Shown here: positions 24,890 through 33,672 of the stretch, one piece after another
Layout of the letters: each line of letters starts with the position of its first letter
How positions within the stretch are numbered: position 1 is the first letter of the stretch
Assembly: GCF_029258205.1 (NCBI RefSeq)
Contig: NZ_JARHZJ010000076.1
Coordinates: forward strand, 1 to 40,121
Direction of reading: 5' to 3'
Origin: Clostridium sp.
GTDB lineage: Bacteria > Bacillota > Clostridia > Clostridiales > Clostridiaceae
DNA length: 40,121 nt
Notes under the pieces: model-generated
What the model saw: only the letters and a program-made list of their open reading frames with translations
The model's database searches: none
Told to the model about the DNA's origin: nothing
Made by a program: the position numbers and the translations under genes

Positions 24890-25297
24890 ATGAATAATTT
24901 TTTTAAACATACAATAGAAACTCATACCCCTCAAAGTATGAGTAAAATTACATCTTATATAAGAGAGGATATAAAAAATAGTAATATTGAAAATGGAATT
25001 GTGGTTGTTTATTGTCCGCATACTACTGCTGGTATAACAATAAATGAAAATGCAGACCCTGATGTTGTTAAAGATTTAATTTATGGATTTGAAAAAGTTT
25101 ATCCAACTAATGATTATAAATATAGACATTTTGAGGGTAATTCACATTCACATCTTAAAAGTTCTACAGTAGGGGTATCTCAACAATTAATATTACATAA
25201 AGGTAGATTAATCTTAGGTCAATGGCAAGATGTGTACTTCTGTGACTTTGATGGTCCAAGAAACAGAACTTTTTATGTTAAGATTCTTGAAGGATAA
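24890..25297 (+). CDS. YjbQ family protein (UPF0047)
   Basis: A 135-aa cytosolic protein of the UPF0047 family. Conserved blocks are VYCPHTTAGITINENADPDV and EGNSHSHLKSSTVGVSQ, with the histidine/aspartate cluster typical of the family, then LILGQWQDVYFCDFDGPR at the end. YjbQ proteins have weak thiamine-phosphate synthase activity and are annotated as secondary thiamine-phosphate synthase; the physiological role is not settled. RBS AAAGGGG before the ATG. A -10 TATAAT lies at 24852-24857 with a weak -35 (TTATTT, 17-nt spacer). Single-gene unit. Confidence 0.88.
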   Translation: MNNFFKHTIETHTPQSMSKITSYIREDIKNSNIENGIVVVYCPHTTAGITINENADPDVVKDLIYGFEKVYPTNDYKYRHFEGNSHSHLKSSTVGVSQQLILHKGRLILGQWQDVYFCDFDGPRNRTFYVKILEG

Positions 25298-25404
25298 TTA
25301 GACAAATTAATTACTTTTTTTAATTATAATAATATCTATAAAATATAATAAATTAAATCTCAATATAATAGCAATTATCCAATCCTTCTCAATTCTCTTT
25401 TAGA

Positions 25405-25454
25405 AGGACTAAAAAATTAAAGCCCTGAGTTTTAATTAACTTAGAGCTTTAATT
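25405..25454 (-). terminator. terminator of the amidase gene
   Basis: Minus-strand stem AATTAAAGCTCTAAGTT... / ...ACTCAGGGCTTTAATT (25454-25415, with mismatches in the middle), followed by TTTTAGTCC. It lies between the convergent yjbQ and amidase genes and may serve both. Confidence 0.7.
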
Positions 25455-25505
25455 AATTATCTAATTAATGAAAATTTATAAAATCTAATTGTCACTTGAT
25501 AATCA

Positions 25506-26174
25506 TCACATATTTTTTATTTCCTCAATAATGCTACTTTTTATATTATCCATAGGAAAAAGTTTTCCTGGACATAAAGTATCTACAACTTCTCTATGTG
25601 GAATTATATCTTTTATTGGATATTTTAAGCTTAAATAAGTTCCTAATTTAACAAGTGAATTTTTTTGTGCCTCATTTAACCCTTCTTTTTCAAAGTTTCC
25701 CTCGATACATATTCCTAAGGTATTATAATTTGCATTTTTAGCATGAGCTCCTATTATATTTTCATCTCTTCCTTTATAAATTGTTCCATCCTCTCTTATA
25801 TAAAAATGATATCCTATTCCACTCCATCCATTATCTAAATGAAATTTATGAATATCTTCTGGAGATTCTGGTGAATCTGTTGCTGAATGATGAATAATTA
25901 ATCTTTTAGGTAAATTACCTTTTTTAAGCCCACTTCCCCATTTATAGTCAACTTCATTTATAGATAATTCCTGCCTCATTTTTTCTAGCTCTCTACTTGA
26001 AATATTTTTCTTATAAATATCCCTATAACTCTCATCTCTATTTATTCTAGAAAAAATAAAGAAAATACTCCCACAAATAATAACTATAATACTAAATAAA
26101 AATATAAGTCTTCTTCTAAAAATCTTTTTTCTTCTCTCTGATAAATTGATATTCTTTATTTTATTATGATCCAA
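25506..26174 (-). CDS. membrane-anchored N-acetylmuramoyl-L-alanine amidase (Amidase_2)
   Basis: A 222-aa cell-wall hydrolase that cuts the bond between muramic acid and the peptide stem. A basic N terminus and a transmembrane segment (about 23-43, LIFLFSIIVIICGSIFFIF) anchor it outside the membrane. The catalytic PGRP/Amidase_2 domain spans about 88-215, with likely zinc ligands H95 (IIHHSATDS), H193 (IPHREV) and C201 (LCPGKLF). Start is TTG at 26174 preceded by AGGGGGAAGAG, about 4 nt further away than ideal. It lies divergently from the penicillin-binding protein gene, which suggests a shared role in wall remodelling. Confidence 0.88.
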   Translation of the reverse strand: MDHNKIKNINLSERRKKIFRRRLIFLFSIIVIICGSIFFIFSRINRDESYRDIYKKNISSRELEKMRQELSINEVDYKWGSGLKKGNLPKRLIIHHSATDSPESPEDIHKFHLDNGWSGIGYHFYIREDGTIYKGRDENIIGAHAKNANYNTLGICIEGNFEKEGLNEAQKNSLVKLGTYLSLKYPIKDIIPHREVVDTLCPGKLFPMDNIKSSIIEEIKNM

Positions 26175-26528
26175 CTTTGCTCTTCCCCCTTTTGTTTTTT
26201 AATATATAAGTCCAAATATTTAACTTCTTATATGACTCCCATTTTAAAATACAAAAAACACCATAACACTTAACACCTTATATGTAAATAATAAACAAAA
26301 ATCTTTTCAATCTCTACCTTATTTTTAATTATTTACATTTTGTTACATCTATAATTTTTATACCACAGTTTAAATAATTTAAATACTAACTTTAAATTAT
26401 TATGAATTTTACTATATGCATAAAAATAAACTTTTATTTTAAATAAGCTTTTTTTTAAATTTTATAATTAATTTCTTATTTAACTAATATTATGTATAGA
26501 TAAGTTTTTTTGAAGGAGGTAATTAATA
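26175..26528. other. divergent intergenic region, amidase / PBP
   Basis: Both genes start from here, but no strong vegetative promoter is visible on either strand. The best plus-strand candidate is an extended -10 (TATGTATAGA) near 26490-26500 with a poor -35. The absence of TTGACA-like boxes would fit control by an alternative sigma factor, but I cannot name one. Confidence 0.35.
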
Positions 26529-28715
26529 TTGAAAAAATCATATAGAGATATGGCCATAATAAGAAAAAGACTTTCATTTATACTAGCATTTATTATAATT
26601 ATGTGTTTTATATTAAGCATTAGATTATCTTATGTAATGATAGTTAAAGGTCCTGAATATGCAGAGCTTGCTGTTGAACAATGGACAAACGAAGTTAAAA
26701 TATCTGCAAGAAGAGGAAAAATACTTGATAGAGATCTAAAAGAACTTGCTGTTAGTTCAAATGTTTATAGAGTAGACTTTAACCTAAATGCAATTAGATC
26801 TTATACAAAGAAAACTGGGAAAACTAATGAGGAATTAGCTTTAGAAATTTCTAAAGTTCTTGAAATGGATAAGGATACAGTTTTAAAAAAATTAGAATTT
26901 AAACTTCCTTCTGGAGCTCCTGCTGGTGCTGCAATACTAGCTAGAAGAATAGAAAAAGAGAAAGCTGACAAAGTTAAAGAATTAGAAATTCCAGGAGTAA
27001 TGGTTTCTCCAGATACTCAAAGATACTATCCTAATGATAACTTTCTTTCTCATGTACTAGGTACTACTAACTCTGATGGTGTTGGATTAAATGGTGTTGA
27101 GCTAAAATACGATAGAGTTTTATCTGGAAGTCCTGGACTGAAAATAACTGAGATGGTTAAGGATGGTGCTGAATATCCTTACACTATTTCTAGATTCACA
27201 GCTCCTGTAGATGGTAAAGATGTAGTCTTAACAATTGATGAAAAATTACAACACTTTGCTGAACAAATCGCTGAAATAGGTTTAGTACATCATAATGCTG
27301 ATGCAGCATCAGTAATAATAATGAATCCAAATAATGGTGAAATTTTAGCTATGTCTAACAAACCTGACTTTAATCCCAATAAGCCTTATGATGGAGCTGA
27401 AAATTTTTCAGGAAATACTTCCTCAGATAGAATTCAAAAAATGTGGAGAAATAGAGCTGTTTCAGACTCCTTTGAACCTGGATCTATTTTCAAAATAATA
27501 ACAGCTTCCGCTGCAGTCCAAGAAGGTGTAGCTGGTAAGGATGAAACCTATACTTGTAGTGGTGGTCTCCAAAAAGGTGATAGATTCATTAAATGCTGGA
27601 AGAGAGGTGGCCATGGAACGCAAACCTTTGAAGAAATAATACAAAATTCATGTAACGTTGGATTCATGAATTTAGGAGAAAAATTAGGAGCTGAAAAATT
27701 AAATGAATATATTAAAAAATTTGGTCTTGGAAGAAAATCTGGTGTAGATTTGCCTGGTGAATCTCCTGGAATAGTTAAAAAGACAGAAAATATAACAGAT
27801 ATGGACTTAGCAACCATTTCTTTTGGTCAAACTAATACAGTTAACCCAATTCAATTTATGACTGCAGTCAATGCAGTTGCCAATGGTGGCACATTAATTC
27901 AGCCTCATGTTGTTAAAGAAATAAGTTATATAAATGAAAATAATAATAGAGTTATAGATGAAACCTTTGTCCCTAAAAAAACAGAAAATTTAATAAGCAA
28001 AGAAACTTCTGATCAAATAAAATTAGCTTTAGAAAACGCAGTAAAAAATGGATCAGCCAAAGGAGCTTATAAAGAAGGCTATGGAGTTGCAGGTAAAACA
28101 GGTACAGCACAAAAAGTTAACCCTGAAACTGGTGGATATGGTGGAGGATATGTTGCTTCCTTTGTTGGTTTTGCTCCTTATGATAATCCACAAATTTCTG
28201 TTATGGTATCTGTTGATAATCCTAAAAATGGAGAATATTATGGAGGTAGAGTTGCAGCACCTTTAGCTGGAATGCTATTACAAAATATATTTAACTATAT
28301 AGATTTAACAGAATTCCACTTAGATCAAAAACTTCCTGAAAAAGAAACTGTTATAATTCCTGAAGTTCGTGGATTACCTATAAATGATGCTACAAGTATG
28401 CTAAAAGAATTAAGTGTATCTTACGAAATAGAAGGCGAAGGTGAATTTATAATTGAAAGTAACCCAGCCCCAGGCTATCCAATATCTCCAGATACAAAAA
28501 TAACTTTAATAGCAGGTGATAGTTCAAACTTAAATAGTGATGTTATAATTCCAGACTTCACAAACTATTCTAAAGAATCTGCCGAAAAGCTTCTTAATCA
28601 GTTAGGACTTATAGGAGAATTTGTTGGTGAAGGTACATCTGTAACTAAGCAAAGTATTTTGCCTGATGAAGTTGTAAATGGAAATTCAAAAATTACATTA
28701 ACCTTAGGATATTAA
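26529..28715 (+). CDS. class B penicillin-binding protein with two PASTA domains (SpoVD/FtsI-like)
   Basis: A 728-aa peptidoglycan transpeptidase. It has an N-terminal cytoplasmic tail and one transmembrane anchor (about 17-38), then a PBP dimerisation domain starting at ISARRGKILDRD. The transpeptidase domain has all three motifs: S319-x-x-K322 (EPGSIFKI), S374-C-N (NSCNVGF) and K523-T-G (GVAGKTGTAQ). Two PASTA domains follow at about 603-665 and 670-728 (each starts IIPEVRG / IIPDFTN). The class is that of SpoVD and Pbp2B/FtsI, but no division-cluster genes flank it, so it is probably an extra paralogue. Start is TTG at 26529 with AAGGAGG 9 nt upstream. Confidence 0.92.
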   Translation: MKKSYRDMAIIRKRLSFILAFIIIMCFILSIRLSYVMIVKGPEYAELAVEQWTNEVKISARRGKILDRDLKELAVSSNVYRVDFNLNAIRSYTKKTGKTNEELALEISKVLEMDKDTVLKKLEFKLPSGAPAGAAILARRIEKEKADKVKELEIPGVMVSPDTQRYYPNDNFLSHVLGTTNSDGVGLNGVELKYDRVLSGSPGLKITEMVKDGAEYPYTISRFTAPVDGKDVVLTIDEKLQHFAEQIAEIGLVHHNADAASVIIMNPNNGEILAMSNKPDFNPNKPYDGAENFSGNTSSDRIQKMWRNRAVSDSFEPGSIFKIITASAAVQEGVAGKDETYTCSGGLQKGDRFIKCWKRGGHGTQTFEEIIQNSCNVGFMNLGEKLGAEKLNEYIKKFGLGRKSGVDLPGESPGIVKKTENITDMDLATISFGQTNTVNPIQFMTAVNAVANGGTLIQPHVVKEISYINENNNRVIDETFVPKKTENLISKETSDQIKLALENAVKNGSAKGAYKEGYGVAGKTGTAQKVNPETGGYGGGYVASFVGFAPYDNPQISVMVSVDNPKNGEYYGGRVAAPLAGMLLQNIFNYIDLTEFHLDQKLPEKETVIIPEVRGLPINDATSMLKELSVSYEIEGEGEFIIESNPAPGYPISPDTKITLIAGDSSNLNSDVIIPDFTNYSKESAEKLLNQLGLIGEFVGEGTSVTKQSILPDEVVNGNSKITLTLGY

Positions 28716-28829
28716 AAATTTGTTAATATAAAATGTATACATTACTTATTTAAATAATTATTTAATGGTTAAAATATATTTAATTTCAAAATATAGGCTT
28801 AAATATTAAAATTATTTAATTTCATTTAT

Positions 28830-28858
28830 TTGACAATAAATACAAAGAGTTTTATAAA
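28830..28858 (+). promoter_or_regulatory. near-consensus orphan promoter
   Basis: A perfect -35 TTGACA (28830-28835), a 17-nt spacer and the -10 TATAAA (28853-28858). No ORF with an RBS follows; the next plus-strand signal is a terminator. Confidence 0.65.
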
Positions 28859-28864
28859 TAATTT

Positions 28865-29012
28865 ATAGACATTGTTAACTTTTTTTAAACTGTTTGATAC
28901 TTAAGTGGCTTTCCTAAATTAGCCTTTACTACATCGAAACTTTTCCTTTGCTATTTTAAGTGTTAAACATTATTTAATTAATGAGAGTACATAAAGTTCT
29001 CTCATTTTTTTT
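28865..29012 (+). ncRNA. candidate small RNA (about 150 nt)
   Basis: The span runs from the predicted start of the orphan promoter to the end of the U-tract of the hairpin at 28980-29012. It has no start codon with an RBS and no homology I recognise. Its middle part is pyrimidine-rich (GGCTTTCCTAAATTAGCC, ACTTTTCCTTTGC), which could pair with Shine-Dalgarno purine runs. Alternatively, it is just the 3' region of the PBP transcript. The promoter quality is the main argument for a separate RNA. Confidence 0.45.
28980..29012 (+). terminator. terminator (small RNA and/or PBP gene)
   Basis: An 8-bp stem AATGAGAG / CTCTCATT with an 11-nt loop, followed by TTTTTT. Confidence 0.88.
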
Positions 29013-29035
29013 ATTCAAAATAATAAACAATTACT

Positions 29036-29078
29036 AATTATAAAAAAGGCATATATCAAAATAAATTTTGATATAGCC
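29036..29078 (-). terminator. treR terminator
   Basis: Minus-strand stem AGGCTATATCAAAAT / ATTTTGATATATGCCT (one bulged base) with a tiny loop, followed by TTTTTATAATT. It starts 18 nt after the treR stop. Confidence 0.88.
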
Positions 29079-29095
29079 TCATCACTATTCTAAAT

Positions 29096-29803
29096 CTATC
29101 TTCTTGCAAAATCTACAAACTTAAACTTATCTGGTCTATGTCTTGACTCTGTATATTGAAATAATTTTCTTCCTTCTAAATATGTATAGCTTTTAACCAC
29201 AGCTACCATATCATACCCTCTTAAATCTAACAGCCTTTGATCTTCATCAGTAGCAGTTTGTACTGTTATCTCTTTTTCAGCATATGCTATCTTTAACCCT
29301 AACTTTTCCTCTATATATTTATATAAAGAATCCTTACATATTTCTTCTGTAAGTCTTGGAACAAACTCTGAATTTAAATAGTCCTTATCTAAAATTATCT
29401 TTTCACCATCAATATTTCTAACTCTTACTATACTCCAAATATATTTATTAGGAGAAATCTCTAATTTTTTCATAAGACTATCACTAGGACTTTTTAATGT
29501 TAATTCTTCTAGTATAGTTTCACAATCTTTTCCTAAGCTATTTTCAATCTCTTTAAAACTCTTTATACCTGACACCGGAAAATTAAATTTATTCATATCA
29601 AGTACAAAAGATCCCTTCCCTTTAGATTTTTCAATATATCCATTTTGCTCTAATAAATTTAAAGATTTTCTTACAGTATCCCTAGATACATTATATTCAT
29701 CCATAAGTTGTGATTCTGATGGCAACTTAGTATTTACTTCAAAAATTCCACTATCTATTTTCCCAACAATATCATTATATATTTTTAAATACTTACTAGA
29801 CAT
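29096..29803 (-). CDS. treR: trehalose operon repressor, GntR family
   Basis: A 235-aa regulator with an N-terminal winged HTH (1-70; LPSESQLMDEYNVSRDTVRK is the recognition region) and a C-terminal UTRA ligand domain (about 90-230). The ligand is probably trehalose 6-phosphate. It follows treB and treC on the same strand, and the palindromes at the treB and treC promoters are its likely operators. RBS GGGGAG, ATG start. It is separated from treC by a strong terminator, so it is probably transcribed on its own as well. Confidence 0.92.
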   Translation of the reverse strand: MSSKYLKIYNDIVGKIDSGIFEVNTKLPSESQLMDEYNVSRDTVRKSLNLLEQNGYIEKSKGKGSFVLDMNKFNFPVSGIKSFKEIENSLGKDCETILEELTLKSPSDSLMKKLEISPNKYIWSIVRVRNIDGEKIILDKDYLNSEFVPRLTEEICKDSLYKYIEEKLGLKIAYAEKEITVQTATDEDQRLLDLRGYDMVAVVKSYTYLEGRKLFQYTESRHRPDKFKFVDFARR

Positions 29804-29952
29804 ATTTTAAATTCTCCCCAATCTATTATTATAACTTTTACTACTTTTAAAACTTTCTTATAATAAATAACTTAATATTCATTATTATTTATAAACATTA
29901 AAATTCAATTATATTTTAACATAATAGTAGATTTTAAGTGAATTTTCATATA

Positions 29953-30013
29953 AAAAATACAAAGGACTACATCAAAAAATTAAATTTAAAATTTATATTT
30001 TGATACAACCCTT
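29953..30013 (-). terminator. treC terminator
   Basis: Minus-strand arms AAGGGTTGTATCAAAA (30013-29998) and TTTTGATGTAGTCCTT (29977-29962) pair over 16 positions if G-U pairs are allowed, followed by TGTATTTTTT. The upper strand also ends in a T-run, so it may work in both directions. Confidence 0.8.
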
Positions 30014-30031
30014 TTTTTAATTATTAATATC

Positions 30032-31699
30032 TTATTTTTCTAATTTGTAAACCATTGATTCATATGGTCTTAACTTTAAATTTAATAAATCTAATGTACT
30101 ATCATTATAATTAGATATTAAAATACTCTTATTGTAATTTTCTAGCCCTTCAATTTCCTTTGATAAATCTACTAAGCATTCTTCACCATAAAAGTTATTT
30201 ATAACAAGTAATTTTTCGCCATTATAATTTCTTTCATAAGCATACACTTGAGGATGCTCTTCTAAAAGCTGAATATAATCTCCATATGCTATTACATCTT
30301 CATTCTTTCTTAATTCAATAAGCTTCTTATAATGATAAAATACAGAATCCTTATTTTCTAAAGCTCTTTCCACATTTATTTCTCTATAATTATTGGCAAT
30401 ATTTATCCAAGAAGTTCCTGTAGTAAATCCAGCATTTTTTTCTTCGTTCCATTGAACAGGCGTTCTTGAATTATCTCTTGATTTATTCTTAAGGATTTCC
30501 ATTATTTCTTTTTCATCAACTCCCTCTTCTTTTAAAATATTGAAATAGTTTATGGATTCTACATCCCTATACTCTTCAATACTTTCAAAACCTGGATTTG
30601 TCATTCCAATTTCTTCTCCTTGATATACATAAGGAGTTCCACTCATCATATGAATTGAGGTAGCTAACATTTTTGAAGATTCATTAAAGTATTTCTTTAC
30701 ATCTCCAAATCTTGAGTTAACCCTTGGTTGATCATGATTACACCAGAAAACAGCATTCCATCCTCTCCCCTTAATCATTCCTCTTTGCCAATTATTAAAA
30801 AGTCTTTTTAATTCAATAAAATCAAAATCCATTAAAGACCATTTTTGTCCATCTTTATAATCCACCTTTAAATGATGAAAATTAAATACCATTGATAATT
30901 CTTTTTCATTAGGATTAGAATACTTTATACAGTTTTCTATAGTTGTTGATGACATTTCACCAACAGTTACTATTTCTACATCTTTGCCAAAAGTTCTTTT
31001 ATTAAGCTCTTTTAAATACTCATGTATTCTATGCCCATCAGTATAAAATCTTCTTCCATCACCTTCATAATCATTTTCAAATTTTTCTGGTTTAGAAATA
31101 AGATTTATAACATCTAATCTAAATCCTTTAACACCTTTATCTATCCAGAAATTCACCACTTTATAAATCTCTTCTCTTAACTCTTTATTATCCCAGTTTA
31201 AATCAGCCTGTGAAACATCAAATAAATGTAGGTAATACTCTCCCATTTCTTCAATATACTCCCAAGCACTTCCTCCAAATTTTGAAATCCAATTTGTTGG
31301 TGGTTCTCCTTTTTTTCCTTCTTTAAAAATATAATAATTTTTATATTTTTCTTCGCCTTTCAAAGCTCTTTTGAACCATTCATGCTCTGTGGAAGTATGA
31401 TTAAAAACCATATCAAGCATAATATCTATATTTCTACTCTTAGCTTCTTTAACCAAATCTTCAAAATCTTCCATAGTTCCATATCTAGAATCAATTTTAT
31501 AATAATCAGCTATATCATATCCATTATCTTTTTGAGGAGATACATAAAATGGAGTCATCCAAATATAATCTACTCCTAAATTTTTAAGATAATCTAATTT
31601 TTCAATTACTCCTCTTAAATCTCCAAGACCATCTCCATTTGAATCATTAAATGATTTTGGATATATCTGATAAACAACACTTTTCTTAAAATCTTTCAT
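30032..31699 (-). CDS. treC: trehalose-6-phosphate hydrolase (phospho-alpha-(1,1)-glucosidase)
   Basis: A 555-aa cytosolic GH13 enzyme that splits trehalose 6-phosphate into glucose and glucose 6-phosphate. The four GH13 regions are visible: DIMLDMVFNHTS, GFRLDVINLI (nucleophile D196), VGEMSS (acid/base E248) and CNHDQPR (D323). The family also contains oligo-1,6-glucosidases; the PTS-trehalose neighbour and TreR fix the substrate. It has its own promoter plus operator, although it also lies 203 nt after treB. ATG start with GAGGTG upstream. Confidence 0.94.
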   Translation of the reverse strand: MKDFKKSVVYQIYPKSFNDSNGDGLGDLRGVIEKLDYLKNLGVDYIWMTPFYVSPQKDNGYDIADYYKIDSRYGTMEDFEDLVKEAKSRNIDIMLDMVFNHTSTEHEWFKRALKGEEKYKNYYIFKEGKKGEPPTNWISKFGGSAWEYIEEMGEYYLHLFDVSQADLNWDNKELREEIYKVVNFWIDKGVKGFRLDVINLISKPEKFENDYEGDGRRFYTDGHRIHEYLKELNKRTFGKDVEIVTVGEMSSTTIENCIKYSNPNEKELSMVFNFHHLKVDYKDGQKWSLMDFDFIELKRLFNNWQRGMIKGRGWNAVFWCNHDQPRVNSRFGDVKKYFNESSKMLATSIHMMSGTPYVYQGEEIGMTNPGFESIEEYRDVESINYFNILKEEGVDEKEIMEILKNKSRDNSRTPVQWNEEKNAGFTTGTSWINIANNYREINVERALENKDSVFYHYKKLIELRKNEDVIAYGDYIQLLEEHPQVYAYERNYNGEKLLVINNFYGEECLVDLSKEIEGLENYNKSILISNYNDSTLDLLNLKLRPYESMVYKLEK

Positions 31700-31715
31700 A
31701 ATTCACACCTCACAC

Positions 31716-31768
31716 AACTTGTACGTATAAGTTATCTTAAATATATTCTAATTCACTCTTTCTGTCAA
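31716..31768 (-). promoter_or_regulatory. treC promoter and TreR-type operator
   Basis: TTGACA (31768-31763), a 17-nt spacer and TATATT (31745-31740). The near-palindrome AACTTATACGTACAAGTT (31733-31716) begins 6 nt after the -10 and covers the predicted transcription start, so a bound repressor would block initiation. It shares its TACGTA core with two sites at treB. Confidence 0.8.
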
Positions 31769-31872
31769 TGCTTGTTAAATTCTAAGCATAATTTATAATT
31801 ATATTTAAATTCTTGGTTTAATAAATCTTAACTATTAATTCAGATATTATTTTTCTAAAAAGCTAAATAAGC

Positions 31873-31898
31873 AAAAGGTGGAGTTACCCCCACCTTTT
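31873..31898 (-). terminator. treB terminator or attenuator
   Basis: A 9-bp perfect stem AAAAGGTGG / CCACCTTTT with an 8-nt loop just after the treB stop. The U-run on the minus strand is short (TTTTGC), so some read-through into treC is plausible. Confidence 0.7.
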
Positions 31899-31902
31899 TA
31901 TA

Positions 31903-33324
31903 TTATTTTGAAGCCATGTTAGCTAACTTTGTCTTTGAGAACACTATTGTTAATATGAATGGTACAACTATTGCTATTCCCATTGCAACTAAATACATTA
32001 ACATACTAGATGATTGCATTGATAAGATTGCTGGTAATCCACCAACTCCTACTGAATTTGCCATACATCCCATTACCATTGAGAACATACCTGCTAACCC
32101 TGCTCCAATCATAGATGCTATGAATGGATATAAATATTTTAAGTTAATCCCAAACATTGCAGGTTCAGTTACCCCTAAATATCCTGAAATACATGCTGGT
32201 ATTGATATTTGTTTTTCATCTTCATCTTTTCTATTTACATATATCATGGCTAAAACTGCTGATGCTTGAGCTATATTTGATAATGCAATTATTGGCCATA
32301 AGAATGTTCCACCTATATCACTTATAAGTTGTAAATCAACTGGTAATAAAGTATGGTGTAATCCTGTTATAACTAATGGTGCATAAATCATTCCAAAAAT
32401 TCCTGCAAATAACCATCCAAATGATGATGTTAAGCCTACCACTATAACTCCTGATATTACGCTACCTATTTTCCAACCTATAGGTCCTAAAACAGTGTGT
32501 GCTAATAATACTGTTGGAATTACTGAGAAAAATGGTACTATTATCATTTGTATAGGTCCTGGTGTAATCTTCTTAAATAATCTTTCTAAGTAAACAAAAG
32601 TGAATCCAACCATGATTGCTGGTAAAACTTGTGCTTGATATCCTACCATTGGAACTTGAGCAAATCCAAAGTCCCAAACTGGAGCAACTGCTCCATTGCC
32701 TGCACTATATGCATTTAATAATTGTGGAGATACTAAAGTTATACCAATAACTATTCCTAGCATTTGATCTGCTCCCATTTTCTTAGCAATTGACCAAACA
32801 ACTCCTACAGGTAAGAAGTGAAATATTGCCTCACCTATTAACCATAAGAAACTATGTGTTCCTGCCCAGAATTGAGAAACTTCAACCAAAGTCTTAGTTC
32901 CATCTTCAAATAATTTCATATCTCCGATTACATTACGGAATCCTAATATAAGACCTCCAACTATGATAGCTGGTATTAATGGAGCAAATATTTCTGCTAA
33001 GCCTGCAACTGCTCTCTGAACTATATTCATATTCTTCTTGGCAGCCTTCTTGACTTCTTCCTTACTTTCTCCAGATACTCCAGTCTGTCCAACAAAATCA
33101 TTATAGAAAATAGCAACTTCTGGTCCAATTATTACTTGAAACTGTCCTGCTTGAGTAAATGTCCCTTTTACACAAGAAATAGATTTTATTTTTTCAACAT
33201 CTGCTTTGCTCGTATCATTTAAGACGAATCTCATTCTTGTAGCACAGTGAGTAACTGCAGCTACGTTTTCTTTTCCGCCTATGTACTCTGTTAGTAACTT
33301 TGCATCTTTTTCAAACTTACTCAT
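31903..33324 (-). CDS. treB: trehalose PTS transporter, EIIBC
   Basis: A 473-aa permease that imports trehalose as trehalose 6-phosphate. The EIIB domain (1-85) has phosphocysteine C27 in VAAVTHCATRMRF. The EIIC membrane domain (about 105-465) has the glucose/sucrose-superfamily block GVTEPAMFGINLKYLYPF. No EIIA domain is present, as usual for TreB; it borrows EIIA from a glucose-type transporter. RBS GGAGGAG before the ATG. Two operator palindromes sit in its promoter. Trehalose versus sucrose specificity comes from the treC/treR neighbours. Confidence 0.93.
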   Translation of the reverse strand: MSKFEKDAKLLTEYIGGKENVAAVTHCATRMRFVLNDTSKADVEKIKSISCVKGTFTQAGQFQVIIGPEVAIFYNDFVGQTGVSGESKEEVKKAAKKNMNIVQRAVAGLAEIFAPLIPAIIVGGLILGFRNVIGDMKLFEDGTKTLVEVSQFWAGTHSFLWLIGEAIFHFLPVGVVWSIAKKMGADQMLGIVIGITLVSPQLLNAYSAGNGAVAPVWDFGFAQVPMVGYQAQVLPAIMVGFTFVYLERLFKKITPGPIQMIIVPFFSVIPTVLLAHTVLGPIGWKIGSVISGVIVVGLTSSFGWLFAGIFGMIYAPLVITGLHHTLLPVDLQLISDIGGTFLWPIIALSNIAQASAVLAMIYVNRKDEDEKQISIPACISGYLGVTEPAMFGINLKYLYPFIASMIGAGLAGMFSMVMGCMANSVGVGGLPAILSMQSSSMLMYLVAMGIAIVVPFILTIVFSKTKLANMASK

Positions 33325-33337
33325 CTTTTCTCCTCCA

Positions 33338-33394
33338 TAACTTGTACGTATATCTTATATTTTTATACTAACATATACGTATATGTTGTGTCAA
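33338..33394 (-). promoter_or_regulatory. treB promoter with two TreR-type operators
   Basis: A perfect -35 TTGACA (33394-33389). The -10 is TAGTAT (33370-33365, 18-nt spacer). A perfect 18-bp palindrome AACATATACGTATATGTT (33370-33387) fills the spacer. A second, imperfect copy (minus strand AAGATATACGTACAAGTTA) has its centre 31 bp downstream, about three helical turns away, just before the RBS. This is a typical tight-repression layout. Confidence 0.82.
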
Positions 33395-33549
33395 CCTTTT
33401 CATTAATCCTTTTCAAAAGTTTTTATTTACTATTTTTATCATTAAATAATAAAATATTTAACTATATGATTAGTAGTTTAAAAATAGTTAATATACAAGC
33501 AGCTAAAATATTTATAATAGGAAATTAAACTTTAAAATTTAAAACTATC

Positions 33550-33603
33550 AGAAATAAAAAAGAAGTCAATGAAAATTACTATAAACTCTCATTCAACTTC
33601 TTC
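33550..33603 (-). terminator. terminator of the sigma/anti-sigma operon
   Basis: Minus-strand arms AAGAAGTTGAATGA and TCATTGACTTCTT pair with one bulge around a long loop and are followed by TTTTATTTC. Confidence 0.75.
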
Positions 33604-33672
33604 TCTATAAAACTATTTTAGGTTAATATATTTTTTATTTTAAACTTAATAAATTAATATTATAAGCCTTGT

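Noticed and set aside
25383-25409. Hairpin TCCTTCT / AGAAGGA after yjbQ, considered as its terminator
   Set aside because: It is followed by an A-run, not a T-run, on the plus strand; the neighbouring hairpin at 25415-25454 is the better terminator.
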